Assembly (NCBI GenBank): GCA_013376735.1
Contig: VINJ01000001.1
Span: forward strand, 868,001 to 932,000
DNA: 64,000 bases
Direction of reading: 5' to 3'
Origin: a bacterium Scap17
GTDB lineage: Bacteria; Pseudomonadota; Gammaproteobacteria; Pseudomonadales; Halomonadaceae
How positions within the stretch are numbered: the stretch's first letter is position 1; each line of letters opens with the position of its first letter. The position numbers and the translations under genes were made by a program. Positions 51,490 through 59,513 of this stretch are shown piece after piece. The notes under the pieces are model-generated. The model worked only from the letters and a program-made list of their open reading frames with translations, was not told the DNA's origin and made no database searches.

Positions 51490-51518
51490 TTTTAGAGAGT
51501 GGTTCTTATGCTCTAAAA
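51490..51518. promoter_or_regulatory. AT-rich inverted repeat before the cysG-like gene
   Basis: TTTTAGAG (51490-51497) and CTCTAAAA (51511-51518) are perfect inverse complements separated by 13 bases. They lie in an unusually AT-rich stretch 50-80 bases before the gene. It is an operator candidate; a sulfur regulator such as CysB would fit the gene but is a guess. Confidence 0.4.
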
Positions 51519-51571
51519 TGCGACCCATCGAAGGCTGCTCCCCAGCCTCGCCGCGTTTGTGGATGTGCCCC

Positions 51572-52777
51572 ATGGAATTTCTCAATCTCTCCTGTGACCC
51601 CTCACGACTCCAGTTGTGCCTGATCGGTGGCGGTCAGGAGGCTGTCGCGCTGGCCGAGCGTTTCGCCGGCCTCGGTGCAGACCTGTGTGTCTACGGCGAT
51701 GCCCGCATGCCGATGCTGGAGACCCTGTGTGGTCGTGAAGGTTGGGAGGTTGCCGATACCCTGTTGCCCGTGCCGGCCCCCGGCCAGCTATGGCTGGTCG
51801 CCACCGGCAGCGAAGGACGTGATCGCGGCATCCTGCGTCATGCGCGCGAGCAGCACGTGATGGTGTTCGCGCCGAGCCACCCCCGGGACTCCAGCGTGCG
51901 CCTGCCGCCGCGTCTGGTGGCCGGCGAGGCGGTATTGCCCGTGAAGGGGGAGGACCGCTTCACGGGCACGCATGGCCAGGTGGCGTTGGTCAGCGCGGGG
52001 CCGGGTGATCCGGAGCTGCTGACGCTCAAGGCACTGCGCCATCTGCAGCAGGCCGATGTCATCATTCATGATCGCCTGGTCAGTCACGAGATTCTGGCGC
52101 TGGCCAAGCCAAAGGCGCGTCGCCTGTACGTCGGCAAGGCGCGCAGCGATCACAGCGTGCCCCAGGAAGGCATCAATCAGGCACTGGTGGATTACGCCCG
52201 CGCCGGGCATCGCGTGGTGCGCTTGAAGGGCGGTGACGCCTTCATCTTCGGGCGCGGCGGGGAAGAGCTCGAGACCCTGGCCGGCGCCGGCATCAGCTTC
52301 GAGGTGGTACCGGGTATCACGGCGGCTTCCGGTTGCGCGGCTTACGCGGGTATTCCGCTGACCCATCGCGACCACGCCCAGTCGGTGCGCTTCGTCACCG
52401 GCCACTTGAAGGATGGCAGCTGTGACCTGGATTGGGAGGCGCTGGCGCGTCCGGCCCAGACGCTGGTCTTCTACATGGGGCTCGGCAGCCTGGGCCTGAT
52501 CTGCGAGCAGTTGATCGCCAATGGTCTGGCGGCGTCCACGCCGATCGCGCTGGTCGAGCAGGGCACTACCGCGCGTCAGCGTGTGCATGTGGCAACGCTG
52601 GCGGACATGCCGGCGCAGATCGCCGGTCAGGGCCTCAAGCCGCCGACGCTGATCATCGTCGGGGATGTGGTCAAGCTGCACGATTCGCTCAAATGGTTCT
52701 CACCGAATGCCAACAGCAGCCTGGGATGGGAAGATGGCAAGCACCCGACGCCGCTGGCCAATGTGGTATCGGTATAG
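51572..52777 (+). CDS. siroheme synthase-like protein: intact uroporphyrinogen-III methyltransferase domain, truncated CysG N-terminal module
   Basis: A 401-residue protein. The C-terminal 260 residues are a complete SUMT/CobA domain that makes precorrin-2: [60 protein letters not shown] and [10 protein letters not shown]. The N-terminal ~130 residues keep only the nucleotide-binding part of the CysG dehydrogenase/ferrochelatase module ([19 protein letters not shown] and [19 protein letters not shown]). The catalytic-Asp stretch NVVDAP of CysG is replaced by VFAPSHPRD, and the roughly 80-100 residue dimerisation/chelatase part is missing. The protein probably methylates only, so another enzyme should finish siroheme. 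Start ATG at 51572 is taken from homology. Confidence 0.85.
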   Translation: MEFLNLSCDPSRLQLCLIGGGQEAVALAERFAGLGADLCVYGDARMPMLETLCGREGWEVADTLLPVPAPGQLWLVATGSEGRDRGILRHAREQHVMVFAPSHPRDSSVRLPPRLVAGEAVLPVKGEDRFTGTHGQVALVSAGPGDPELLTLKALRHLQQADVIIHDRLVSHEILALAKPKARRLYVGKARSDHSVPQEGINQALVDYARAGHRVVRLKGGDAFIFGRGGEELETLAGAGISFEVVPGITAASGCAAYAGIPLTHRDHAQSVRFVTGHLKDGSCDLDWEALARPAQTLVFYMGLGSLGLICEQLIANGLAASTPIALVEQGTTARQRVHVATLADMPAQIAGQGLKPPTLIIVGDVVKLHDSLKWFSPNANSSLGWEDGKHPTPLANVVSV

Positions 52778-52836
52778 AGTGACCGTCGTGGAAAAGAAGG
52801 CGTAGAAGCGCTAAAAGCAGCGACATGCGCAGTGAC

Positions 52837-52871
52837 AAGATGCCGCCTCGGTAAACCCGGGGCGGCATCTT
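52837..52871 (+). terminator. hairpin downstream of the cysG-like gene
   Basis: AAGATGCCGCC (52837-52847) pairs with GGCGGCATCTT (52861-52871), with an inner CGG/CCG pairing in the loop. GCGTTGTTGG follows, a weak T-run. It lies 60 bases past the stop. Confidence 0.65.
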
Positions 52872-52976
52872 GCGTTGTTGGACTGGTTATCGCGGGCCTG
52901 ATCATCGTGCTGGCGCATGGCTGGGCGGCTCTTGGGCCAAGGTCGAGATGACGTGGAATCTGATTGCGCCTATTGT

Positions 52977-52994
52977 TTCAAGCAATCGTTTGAA
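52977..52994. promoter_or_regulatory. PsrA-like operator upstream of the acyl-CoA dehydrogenase gene
   Basis: TTCAAGC-AATC-GTTTGAA is an inverted repeat with a single mismatch in 7+7. It resembles the CAAAC-N4-GTTTG sites of the fatty-acid-responsive repressor PsrA of pseudomonads. It lies about 90 bases before a fatty-acid-type dehydrogenase gene, the expected target class. Confidence 0.55.
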
Positions 52995-53084
52995 TTCTGC
53001 TGAGCGAAGCCTGTCGTTCATCATGGGGTGAGAGGCAAATCTTTCGCGAAAGCCCTAAGCACATGAGTCAGTGAGGACAGTGAT

Positions 53085-54914
53085 ATGGCCAAGTATCAGG
53101 CGCCACTCAAGGATGCACGCTTCATTCTCGATGAGGTGTTCGCCGCCGAGCAGGAATGGGCGGGCATGGCAGCCACCGAAGAGGTGAATGTCGAGCTGGC
53201 CGAGGCGATTCTCGAGGAAGGTGCGCGCGTGACCCAGGCCGAGCTGCTGCCGCTCAACCTGAGCGGTGATGCCGAGGGCGCGCGTTTCGAGAATGGCCAC
53301 GTCACGACACCCAAGGGCTTCAAGGAGGCCTATCGGGTGCTTGCCGAAGGCGGCTGGATGGGGCTGGGCGGCAATCCTGAATACGGTGGTCAGGGCATGC
53401 CCAAGATGCTCACCGTGGCCTTTGAAGAGATGCTCTACGCCACCAATACCAGCTTCGCGCTTTATCCGGCGCTCAATGCCGGTGCCTGTCTGGCGGTGGA
53501 CAGTCACGCGCCGGAGTCCGTCAAGCAGGTGTTTCTGCCGCGCATGTATGCCGGCGACTGGCTGGGCACCATGTGTCTGACCGAGCCGCATTGCGGCACG
53601 GATCTCGGCCTGATTCGTACCCGTGCCGAACCCCTCGAGGACGATGACCCGCTGCTGGGGCTGCCGCGCTATCGCCTCACCGGCACCAAGATCTGGATCA
53701 CCGGCGGCGAGCACGACATGGTCGACAACATCGTGCATCTGGTGCTGGCCAAGTTGCCGGATGCGCCGCCGGGCACGCGTGGCATCTCGTTGTTTCTGGT
53801 CTCCAAGCACCTGCTTGATGCCGACGGCCAGCCGACGACACCGAATGCAGTCAGCTGTGGCTCCATCGAGCACAAGATGGGCATCAAGGGCAGCGCGACA
53901 TGCGTGATGAACTTCGACGGCGCCGAAGGCGTACTGATCGGCGAGCCGCATCAGGGGCTGGCGGCGATGTTCACCATGATGAACTACGAGCGTCTTTCCA
54001 TCGGTCTGCAGGGGCTGGGGCTGGGCGAGGTGGCCTATCAGAGCGCGATGGACTTCGCCGCCGAGCGCCTGCAGAGCCGGGCACCGACAGGCGCCAAGGC
54101 GCCCGACAAGCCGGCCGACCCGATTCTGGTGCATCCTGACGTGCGCCGCATGGCTCTCGAGGTGCGCGTCTGGAACGAGACCGGGCGCGCCTTTGCCGTC
54201 TTCGTGGGTCAGCAGCTGGACCGCGTCAAATATCACGCCGATGACGCGGTGAAGGCCGACTCGGATGCGCTGGTGCAATTCATGACGCCGATCGCCAAGG
54301 CGCTGCTGACCGACCGTGGCTTCGATGCCACCGTCATGGCGCAGCAGCTCTATGGTGGCAATGGCTACTGCGTGGAGTGGGGCGCCGAGCAGTACGTGCG
54401 CGATGCACGCATCGCGATGATCTACGAAGGCACCAACGGCATTCAGGCGATGGATCTGGTCGGGCGCAAGCTCTACCGCAATCGTGGCGCCCATGTGGCG
54501 AGCTTTGCCGCCCTGGTGCGAGCCGAGCTTGAGCGTGAGGCCGACGACGCCCGGACCCGCCCGTTCGCCGAGGCCTGCAAGACGGAGCTTGCGCGTCTAG
54601 AGCGAGTATCCGAGCAGTTGCTGGCCCGCGCCGATGACAACCCGGAAGAGCTGGGCGCGGCGGCCTGTGACTTCCTCGATCTGGCGGGGCTGTGTGTCTA
54701 TAGCTATCTGTGGTTGCGCATGGCGCGTGCTGCGGCGCGTGGACTGGCGCAAGCGGGGGCCAGTGGTGAGGGCTTCTATCGCCGCAAGCTGGCGCTCGGG
54801 GAGTACTTCGTGGCCCGCGTGCTCCCGCGTGCCGTCGCCCTGGAAACCCAGGTCAGTGCTGGCGCAGCGCCATTGATGGTCTTCAGCCTCGAGGATTTCG
54901 CGCCGGAGCAATGA
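53085..54914 (+). CDS. acyl-CoA dehydrogenase, long DmdC-like type
   Basis: A 609-residue FAD enzyme of the ~600-residue acyl-CoA dehydrogenase branch (DmdC/FadE5-like), which introduces a trans-2 double bond into acyl-CoA and passes electrons to ETF. The N-terminal MAKYQAPLKDARFILDEVF is typical of this branch. FAD/substrate motifs are CLTEPHCGTDLGLIRTRAEP and TGTKIWITGGEHDM; the catalytic Glu is in ARIAMIYEGTNGIQAMDLVG. The C-terminal extra domain (residues ~475-600) is present. Substrate may be a medium or long acyl-CoA or 3-methylmercaptopropionyl-CoA; sequence alone does not decide. A PsrA-like site is upstream and a strong terminator follows. Confidence 0.92.
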   Translation: MAKYQAPLKDARFILDEVFAAEQEWAGMAATEEVNVELAEAILEEGARVTQAELLPLNLSGDAEGARFENGHVTTPKGFKEAYRVLAEGGWMGLGGNPEYGGQGMPKMLTVAFEEMLYATNTSFALYPALNAGACLAVDSHAPESVKQVFLPRMYAGDWLGTMCLTEPHCGTDLGLIRTRAEPLEDDDPLLGLPRYRLTGTKIWITGGEHDMVDNIVHLVLAKLPDAPPGTRGISLFLVSKHLLDADGQPTTPNAVSCGSIEHKMGIKGSATCVMNFDGAEGVLIGEPHQGLAAMFTMMNYERLSIGLQGLGLGEVAYQSAMDFAAERLQSRAPTGAKAPDKPADPILVHPDVRRMALEVRVWNETGRAFAVFVGQQLDRVKYHADDAVKADSDALVQFMTPIAKALLTDRGFDATVMAQQLYGGNGYCVEWGAEQYVRDARIAMIYEGTNGIQAMDLVGRKLYRNRGAHVASFAALVRAELEREADDARTRPFAEACKTELARLERVSEQLLARADDNPEELGAAACDFLDLAGLCVYSYLWLRMARAAARGLAQAGASGEGFYRRKLALGEYFVARVLPRAVALETQVSAGAAPLMVFSLEDFAPEQ

Positions 54915-54956
54915 CGTAAGTCACAAGCCACCGTGACTGTCAGTAGCGTCATATGA

Positions 54957-54993
54957 AAAGCCCAGCGACCGTGTCAGGTCGCTGGGCTTTTTT
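54957..54993. terminator. bidirectional terminator between the acyl-CoA dehydrogenase and Mpo1-like genes
   Basis: AAAA, GCCCAGCGACC-gtgtca-GGTCGCTGGGC, then six T. A perfect stem serves both convergent genes. Confidence 0.94.
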
Positions 54994-55054
54994 GTGTTGT
55001 CGGAATCCCTGTCCATCGGACCGTGTCGGCAAGCTTGCATGCTTACAGGCCCGC

Positions 55055-55600
55055 TCATGACCGCTTGGTGGGCTCATCCTGCTTCAGCAGCCAGTCACGC
55101 ATGTCGGGGAACAGCTCGACCAGCACGAACAGCGGGCCGATCAGCAGCTGACGCAGGTCATCGAGGAAGGCCGGTTTGCGGCCCTCGATACGATGGCCGA
55201 CGACCTGACCGATCCAGGCGACCACGAAGGCTGCCAGCATCATGGGTGTCACCGGCCAGTTGAGCCCGAGCATCACGAACATCAGCGCCAGGCTTGCCAG
55301 AGTCCAGGCGACCATCACGCCAAGCACCTTGAGAGAGAAGCGCGCATAGACGGCCAGGACCGCGAGGGTGATCACGCCACCGGGCAGTATCCACAGACCC
55401 AGCCCCGGTTCGCTCGATAGCCCCTGCCCCCCGAGCAGTCTCCACAGCAGGATCAAGCTGGCAGTGAAGATGACAGGCACGCAGACCAGATGCATGCGGA
55501 TGTTTTCACGATGCTGATGACTGGCCGCGTAGTGCTCGAGTGCTTCATGCAGACGCTGGTGAGCGCCTGCCTTGACATGAGGGTGCGATAATATACCCAT
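55055..55600 (-). CDS. Mpo1/DUF962 family membrane protein
   Basis: A 181-residue integral membrane protein. The family pattern is clear: LEHYAASHQHRENIRMHLVC near residue 21, AFVVAWIGQVVGHRIEGRKP and AFLDDLRQLLIGPLFVLVEL. Four to five hydrophobic segments lie between and around these. The conserved His residues (SHQHREN and VGH) are iron ligands in yeast Mpo1, a 2-hydroxy fatty acid dioxygenase. Many bacterial genomes carry an uncharacterised homologue, so the reaction here is inferred only. It converges with the acyl-CoA dehydrogenase gene, a possible but unproven functional link through lipid turnover. Confidence 0.87.
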   Translation of the reverse strand: MGILSHPHVKAGAHQRLHEALEHYAASHQHRENIRMHLVCVPVIFTASLILLWRLLGGQGLSSEPGLGLWILPGGVITLAVLAVYARFSLKVLGVMVAWTLASLALMFVMLGLNWPVTPMMLAAFVVAWIGQVVGHRIEGRKPAFLDDLRQLLIGPLFVLVELFPDMRDWLLKQDEPTKRS

Positions 55601-55822
55601 GAGGCATTCTCCAGACAGACATTGAAAATGCCCGCGTGCGCAGGTGCGCAGCGGGATCGATGGCGTGTTATGTCAAGGAGCAATGGCGTGAGTCAGCAGG
55701 GTCCGGCAACCCTGCTGACTCCTGTCAGCGTAGCGTATTACCACGCTGCCAGCCTGTGTCAGCGCAGGCAGACTGTCGAACCTGGCGCTTTTTTCTGGTG
55801 TGAATCAAGCGGCATTGGCCCT

Positions 55823-56275
55823 TCAGAGGTGGAAATGACCGCAGGCTTCCGGCTGATGCAGGATGGCTTCCAGGCGGATGATGTCGCTCTGGCCATCTTC
55901 CCGGGGCAGCGTGATCTGCTCGCCAACCGCCATTCCCAGCAGCGCGATGCCCAGCGGCGACATGATGCACAGTGCCAGTGAGGTCTCTTGCTCTTCAGGT
56001 TGTGGCAGGTGGCTGCACAGGGGCATGCACTCACCATCCTCCGGGGTCGGATAGTGCAGTGTCAGCTCGCTATCGCCGGAGCGAGACCCCTTGAGGCGCA
56101 GGCGGCTACGCATGCTGACGCGGTCTTCGGGGAAGTCATCGGGGGGCACGATCTCTGCCTGGGTCAGGCGGCTTTCGAGGCGAAGGGACAGCTCATCATC
56201 ATGTTGCTGAGCGTCGATCAGGCGCTGGAGGCGGTCAGCATCCAGGCGGTTGATGATCAGTCGTTGCCGAGTCAT
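55823..56275 (-). CDS. rnk: nucleoside diphosphate kinase regulator Rnk-like, GreA/GreB C-terminal family
   Basis: A 150-residue protein in which a short N-terminal helical arm (LNRLDADRLQRLIDAQ type) precedes a GreA/GreB C-terminal FKBP-like domain. Marks are AEIVPPDDFPEDRVSMRSRL, ELTLHYPTPEDGECM and SLALCIMSPLGIALLGMAVG. Rnk proteins bind RNA polymerase near the secondary channel without cleavage activity, as the arm is too short. AAGGA is nine bases before the ATG at 56275. It is divergent from ynfA. The name is by architecture; other short Gre-like factors cannot be excluded. Confidence 0.86.
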   Translation of the reverse strand: MTRQRLIINRLDADRLQRLIDAQQHDDELSLRLESRLTQAEIVPPDDFPEDRVSMRSRLRLKGSRSGDSELTLHYPTPEDGECMPLCSHLPQPEEQETSLALCIMSPLGIALLGMAVGEQITLPREDGQSDIIRLEAILHQPEACGHFHL

Positions 56276-56506
56276 CGTGGGGTTCCTTGTTATCGAGTCA
56301 CTGCGCGATATCATGCGCAGCAAGACGGCGCCAATCCTGGCTTGGTCAATGCGGAGAGACGGACAGGGAATCCATCGGCCGTGATTGTCCATGGATTGTC
56401 CGCTAATTCATCCTAGCGGCTTTTGACGGGGTGCGGGAGTCGTCTGATACCGACAGCTTTCATGGCGCTGTTACCCAAGGCTGCCAATCTCACACGAGAC
56501 TCATCG

Positions 56507-56833
56507 ATGTCGATTCTCTGGATATATCCGCTGGCGGCGCTCGCCGAGATCGCTGGCTGCTTCAGTTTCTGGGCCTGGTGGAAACTGGAGCGCAGCCCCG
56601 GTTGGCTGATTCCCGGCATGCTCAGCCTGGCGCTGTTCGCCTGGCTGCTTTCACTGGTCGACGTCAGTCACGCCGGGCGCGCCTTTGCCATTTATGGCGG
56701 TGTCTATATTGCCGCGTCAGTGGCCTGGCTGTGGCTGGTCGAGCAGCAGTTGCCCAGTCGCTGGGACCTGCTGGGGACACTGGTCTGCCTGGCGGGCAGC
56801 GCCATCATCGTGCTGGGCGCCCGTGCGCAATGA
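56507..56833 (+). CDS. ynfA: YnfA/UPF0060 family small membrane protein
   Basis: A 108-residue inner-membrane protein with four helices, exactly the family length. It opens [20 protein letters not shown], followed by [38 protein letters not shown] and the closing [17 protein letters not shown]. YnfA proteins belong to the drug/metabolite transporter superfamily and have been linked to efflux of cationic compounds in some enterics. The start at 56507 is fixed by homology; longer frames upstream are unsupported. Confidence 0.93.
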   Translation: MSILWIYPLAALAEIAGCFSFWAWWKLERSPGWLIPGMLSLALFAWLLSLVDVSHAGRAFAIYGGVYIAASVAWLWLVEQQLPSRWDLLGTLVCLAGSAIIVLGARAQ

Positions 56834-56967
56834 GCGCAAATGTCTTGTTTATTAGTATTTTATTAAATATGTCGGGCGTTGAGCATGAGAGCGCTCATTG
56901 TTGGGTATACTGCGCCAGGATGAGGCAATGACCCTCGGGATTCGATCTGACGCAATGAGGCACCAGC

Positions 56968-57339
56968 ATGCAGTGGGAATGGTTATGGGGGCTGGGCGGC
57001 CTTGGCATCGGCGGTTTCATCGGCTTCTGGCTCGGTCGCTGGCGGCCGCGCAGAGAGGAATGGAATCAGGCCGTGCAACCACTGCGATCGGCATTGGTGG
57101 AGGCGGAGCCAGGCGTTGCGCGTGGTGAGCTGCTGGCGCTTGATCCCTCGCTGCTCGACGCCTTTCGCCAGGTGGCCTCGCGTCGCGAGTTCTATCGCTT
57201 CGCCAGCGGGATCGAATACGTGAACCTGCAACTCGCCGCGGCGCATGCCGCGCATCATGACCGTGAAGAGCGCCAGCTGTTGCTGGATCAGGCGCGTGTC
57301 AGCCTGGCCAATCTGCAGGACAGCCTAAGACGACGCTGA
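56968..57339 (+). CDS. small single-pass membrane protein, unknown
   Basis: A 123-residue protein. A hydrophobic N-terminal helix (residues about 4-22, EWLWGLGGLGIGGFIGFWLG) with Gly-rich faces is followed by Arg-rich sequence, which places the rest in the cytoplasm. A helical region follows (VNLQLAAAHAAHHDREERQL), ending QDSLRRR. The layout resembles DUF1043/YhcB-like anchored coiled coils, but I cannot assign a family. GAGG lies eight bases before the ATG. It is probably its own unit downstream of ynfA (134-base gap). Confidence 0.7.
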   Translation: MQWEWLWGLGGLGIGGFIGFWLGRWRPRREEWNQAVQPLRSALVEAEPGVARGELLALDPSLLDAFRQVASRREFYRFASGIEYVNLQLAAAHAAHHDREERQLLLDQARVSLANLQDSLRRR

Positions 57340-57614
57340 GGTTCGTCCAGACGCGCGAATGCCGCACCGCAGATCGACCGAGGGTCGCAAAGCAGAGGAA
57401 CGCAGAGCAGGAGAGCGTCGAGCAGGTTGTTTGCAAAGCAGAGTAACGACGCAGAGAGCGGGCGTAAAACGGGTCCAGCAACCAACGGGAAGGCACTGAC
57501 GATGATGATGGGTGCAGAAGGCATCAGATGACACGACGCATGCACGACAGACAAAAGCGGTAGGACTTGCTGACTGCGCGAGGCAGCTGGGGAGCATCAG
57601 CAAAGGCTTGCTGA
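57340..57614. other. 275-base spacer with a short direct repeat, before tRNA-Leu 3' end
   Basis: No gene is supported. GCAAAGCAGAG occurs at 57387 and again at 57433, each followed by a similar AACG and GCAGAG, giving an imperfect 25-base direct repeat 46 bases apart. Next to the tRNA is a small hairpin, ATCAGCAA-AGGC-TTGCTGAT at 57596-57615, possibly a processing or termination signal. Confidence 0.45.
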
Positions 57615-57699
<85 letters not shown>

Positions 57700-57714
57700 G
57701 AGAAGTAGGGCTGC

Positions 57715-57742
57715 ATTTTACCTGTGATGCCTTTCAAGTCAA
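57715..57742 (-). promoter_or_regulatory. tRNA-Leu promoter
   Basis: On the minus strand TTGACT (57742-57737) is followed by 16 bases and TAAAAT (57720-57715), close to consensus, with the tRNA 5' end 16 bases beyond the -10. Confidence 0.8.
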
Positions 57743-57798
57743 TCGCTTGTGTCGATTATCCCCTGAATTTTCCCGCCTTGCGCTGCGCCTTCAGCGCC

Positions 57799-58599
57799 TC
57801 ACTCCTGTACGACATGCACGCTGCGTGATTCCAGTCCGCAGGGCAGTTGCAGATAGCTGGCGGCGCGCTCGGCGGCGTGGCGTGTATTGGAGAGATCTTC
57901 ATCGCACATCCATGGCACGACGCCCAGGCAGGGGGCTCGCAGCGTGCGTGACAAGGTTGCCATGTTGTCTTCGCTGACCTCGATATCCGCTTCCAGATGG
58001 TTGATGACGTAGCCGGCGATCTCCAACCCATCGCGCTCGATGGCCTCAAGCGTCAGGCGCGCATGGTTGATGCAGCCCAGGCGCAGCCCGACGACCAGAA
58101 TCACCGGCAAGCCCAGCTCGATGGCCAGGTCCGAGAAATCCTCATCGTCATTCAGCGGTACCCGCCAGCCGCCAGCGCCTTCCACCAGTAGCAGGTCGCG
58201 CGGTGCGCTTGTTCGCTGGTCCCGCACATGCGCGGCGATTTTCGCCACCTCGAGACTGACTCCTACCTGACGTGCGGCAATGTGCGGCGCGATGGCCGGC
58301 GCAAAGCGCCAGGGGTTGATGCTTTCATAATCCGCTTCTGGTTCGCACTGCGCCTGCAATGACAGGGCGTCGGCGTTGACCAGACCATCGTGATTCTCGA
58401 AGCAGTCAGAGGCCACGGGCTTGAGGCCCAGCGTGGTCAGGCCGCGCAGGCGAGCGCGTGCCAGCAGGGCGCTGGCGATGAAGGTCTTGCCGATTTCGGT
58501 ATCGGTGCCGGTCACGAAGGCGGCGATGCCATGTTCGGCTCGCGCAGGCGGAGCAGTGTCCCCTGACGAGCTGTCCGCGGTTTTCATATCAGTTTTCAT
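57799..58599 (-). CDS. bioD: dethiobiotin synthetase
   Basis: About 266 residues. BioD uses ATP and CO2 to close the ureido ring of dethiobiotin. Signature motifs are the P-loop AAFVTGTDTEIGKTFIASAL, LGLKPVASDCFENHDGL, LLLVEGAGGWRVPLND and LPVILVVGLRLGCINHARLT. The N terminus has an extra 15-20 Ser/Asp-rich residues. Starts at 58599 and 58587 are both possible; neither has a strong ribosome site. It is last in the bioB-F-H-C-D series. Confidence 0.95.
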   Translation of the reverse strand: MKTDMKTADSSSGDTAPPARAEHGIAAFVTGTDTEIGKTFIASALLARARLRGLTTLGLKPVASDCFENHDGLVNADALSLQAQCEPEADYESINPWRFAPAIAPHIAARQVGVSLEVAKIAAHVRDQRTSAPRDLLLVEGAGGWRVPLNDDEDFSDLAIELGLPVILVVGLRLGCINHARLTLEAIERDGLEIAGYVINHLEADIEVSEDNMATLSRTLRAPCLGVVPWMCDEDLSNTRHAAERAASYLQLPCGLESRSVHVVQE

Positions 58600-58645
58600 T
58601 GTATCCGAGCGAGGCAGGTAATTGCCTTCAAGCAAAGTGTCAGTG

Positions 58646-59512
58646 TTATCCGTACGCAATTCTGATCGGTTTTTCGAGCTCAAGTTCAATGACTTGATAG
58701 CTTACAGGCAATCCCTTCGCGGTACGCAAGGTTTCATGCCGCGCCTTGGCCTGCTGTACCTCGGCACGTGTCAGGCGCCGGCCAGTGGCGGTCTGTGCCC
58801 CGATGCCCTTGATCGAGGCCATGACCGCAGCGACATCGGGATAGTGAAATACCCGCGGGCGTAACTGCCAGTGGCAGCGCAACCCGGCGGCTTGGGCATG
58901 GCGTGCAAGGTGGGCGGCGCTGGGGAAGTGACGCACGGAATCATCTGCGCGCTGCCAGGCGTGGCGTACTTCCTTGAGGGTGCCGGGCCCCAAGGTGTTG
59001 ATGTGCGCTCGAGCGCCGGGTTTCAAGGTGCGTGACAGTTCCGCGAGCCATTGCCGAGGGCTGTCGCACCATTGCACGGCGAGGCTCGAGAACACCAGGT
59101 CCAGACTCGCATCGGCCAGTGGCAGGCGCTCGGCATCGGCGCGTAGCCAGTGCAGACGTTCTGGGCTGCCAATCGCAAGCTCGCTTGTCTGGCGTGCGGC
59201 TTCACGCAGCATCTCAAGCGAGAGATCCAGCCCCATGCAGCAAGCCCCGGAGTAGCGCTGCGCCAGTTCGAGGGTCCAATGTCCGGGCCCACAACCGAGA
59301 TCGAGCACACGCGCGGCGGCCGGCAGCCGCTCAGGGAGCGAGGCGAACAGGGTGGCCGCCATGGCGTGCTGCGCCTGCGCCAGTGTGAGGTAGTCGGCAG
59401 CGCCGCGATCAAAGGCGCGGGCAACCTGCTGACGGCTCGTGGTAGGCGTAAATGTTGGCGTGAGCGGTGGCGTTGCAGGCTTTGCAGGCGGCATGCTGAC
59501 GGCAATCGACAT
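58646..59512 (-). CDS. bioC: malonyl-ACP O-methyltransferase
   Basis: A 288-residue SAM-dependent methyltransferase that methylates malonyl-ACP so that fatty acid synthesis can build the pimeloyl chain. Motif I is RVLDLGCGPGHWTLELAQRY; further class I signatures are CMGLDLSLEMLREA and LPLADASLDLVFSSLAVQWC. The BioC-type C-terminal portion (VFHYPDVAAVMASIKGIGA) is present. AGGAGG in the end of bioH lies six bases before the ATG, with one base between the bioH stop and this start, so translation is coupled. Confidence 0.94.
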   Translation of the reverse strand: MSIAVSMPPAKPATPPLTPTFTPTTSRQQVARAFDRGAADYLTLAQAQHAMAATLFASLPERLPAAARVLDLGCGPGHWTLELAQRYSGACCMGLDLSLEMLREAARQTSELAIGSPERLHWLRADAERLPLADASLDLVFSSLAVQWCDSPRQWLAELSRTLKPGARAHINTLGPGTLKEVRHAWQRADDSVRHFPSAAHLARHAQAAGLRCHWQLRPRVFHYPDVAAVMASIKGIGAQTATGRRLTRAEVQQAKARHETLRTAKGLPVSYQVIELELEKPIRIAYG

Positions 59513-59513
59513 C

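Noticed and set aside
53055-54494. Long open frame antisense to the acyl-CoA dehydrogenase gene
   Set aside because: No domain signature, while the plus strand encodes an intact dehydrogenase.
57340-57614. tRNA-adjacent integration site of a mobile element
   Set aside because: No integrase, no duplicated tRNA 3' end and no foreign gene are present, and flanking genes are ordinary core genes.
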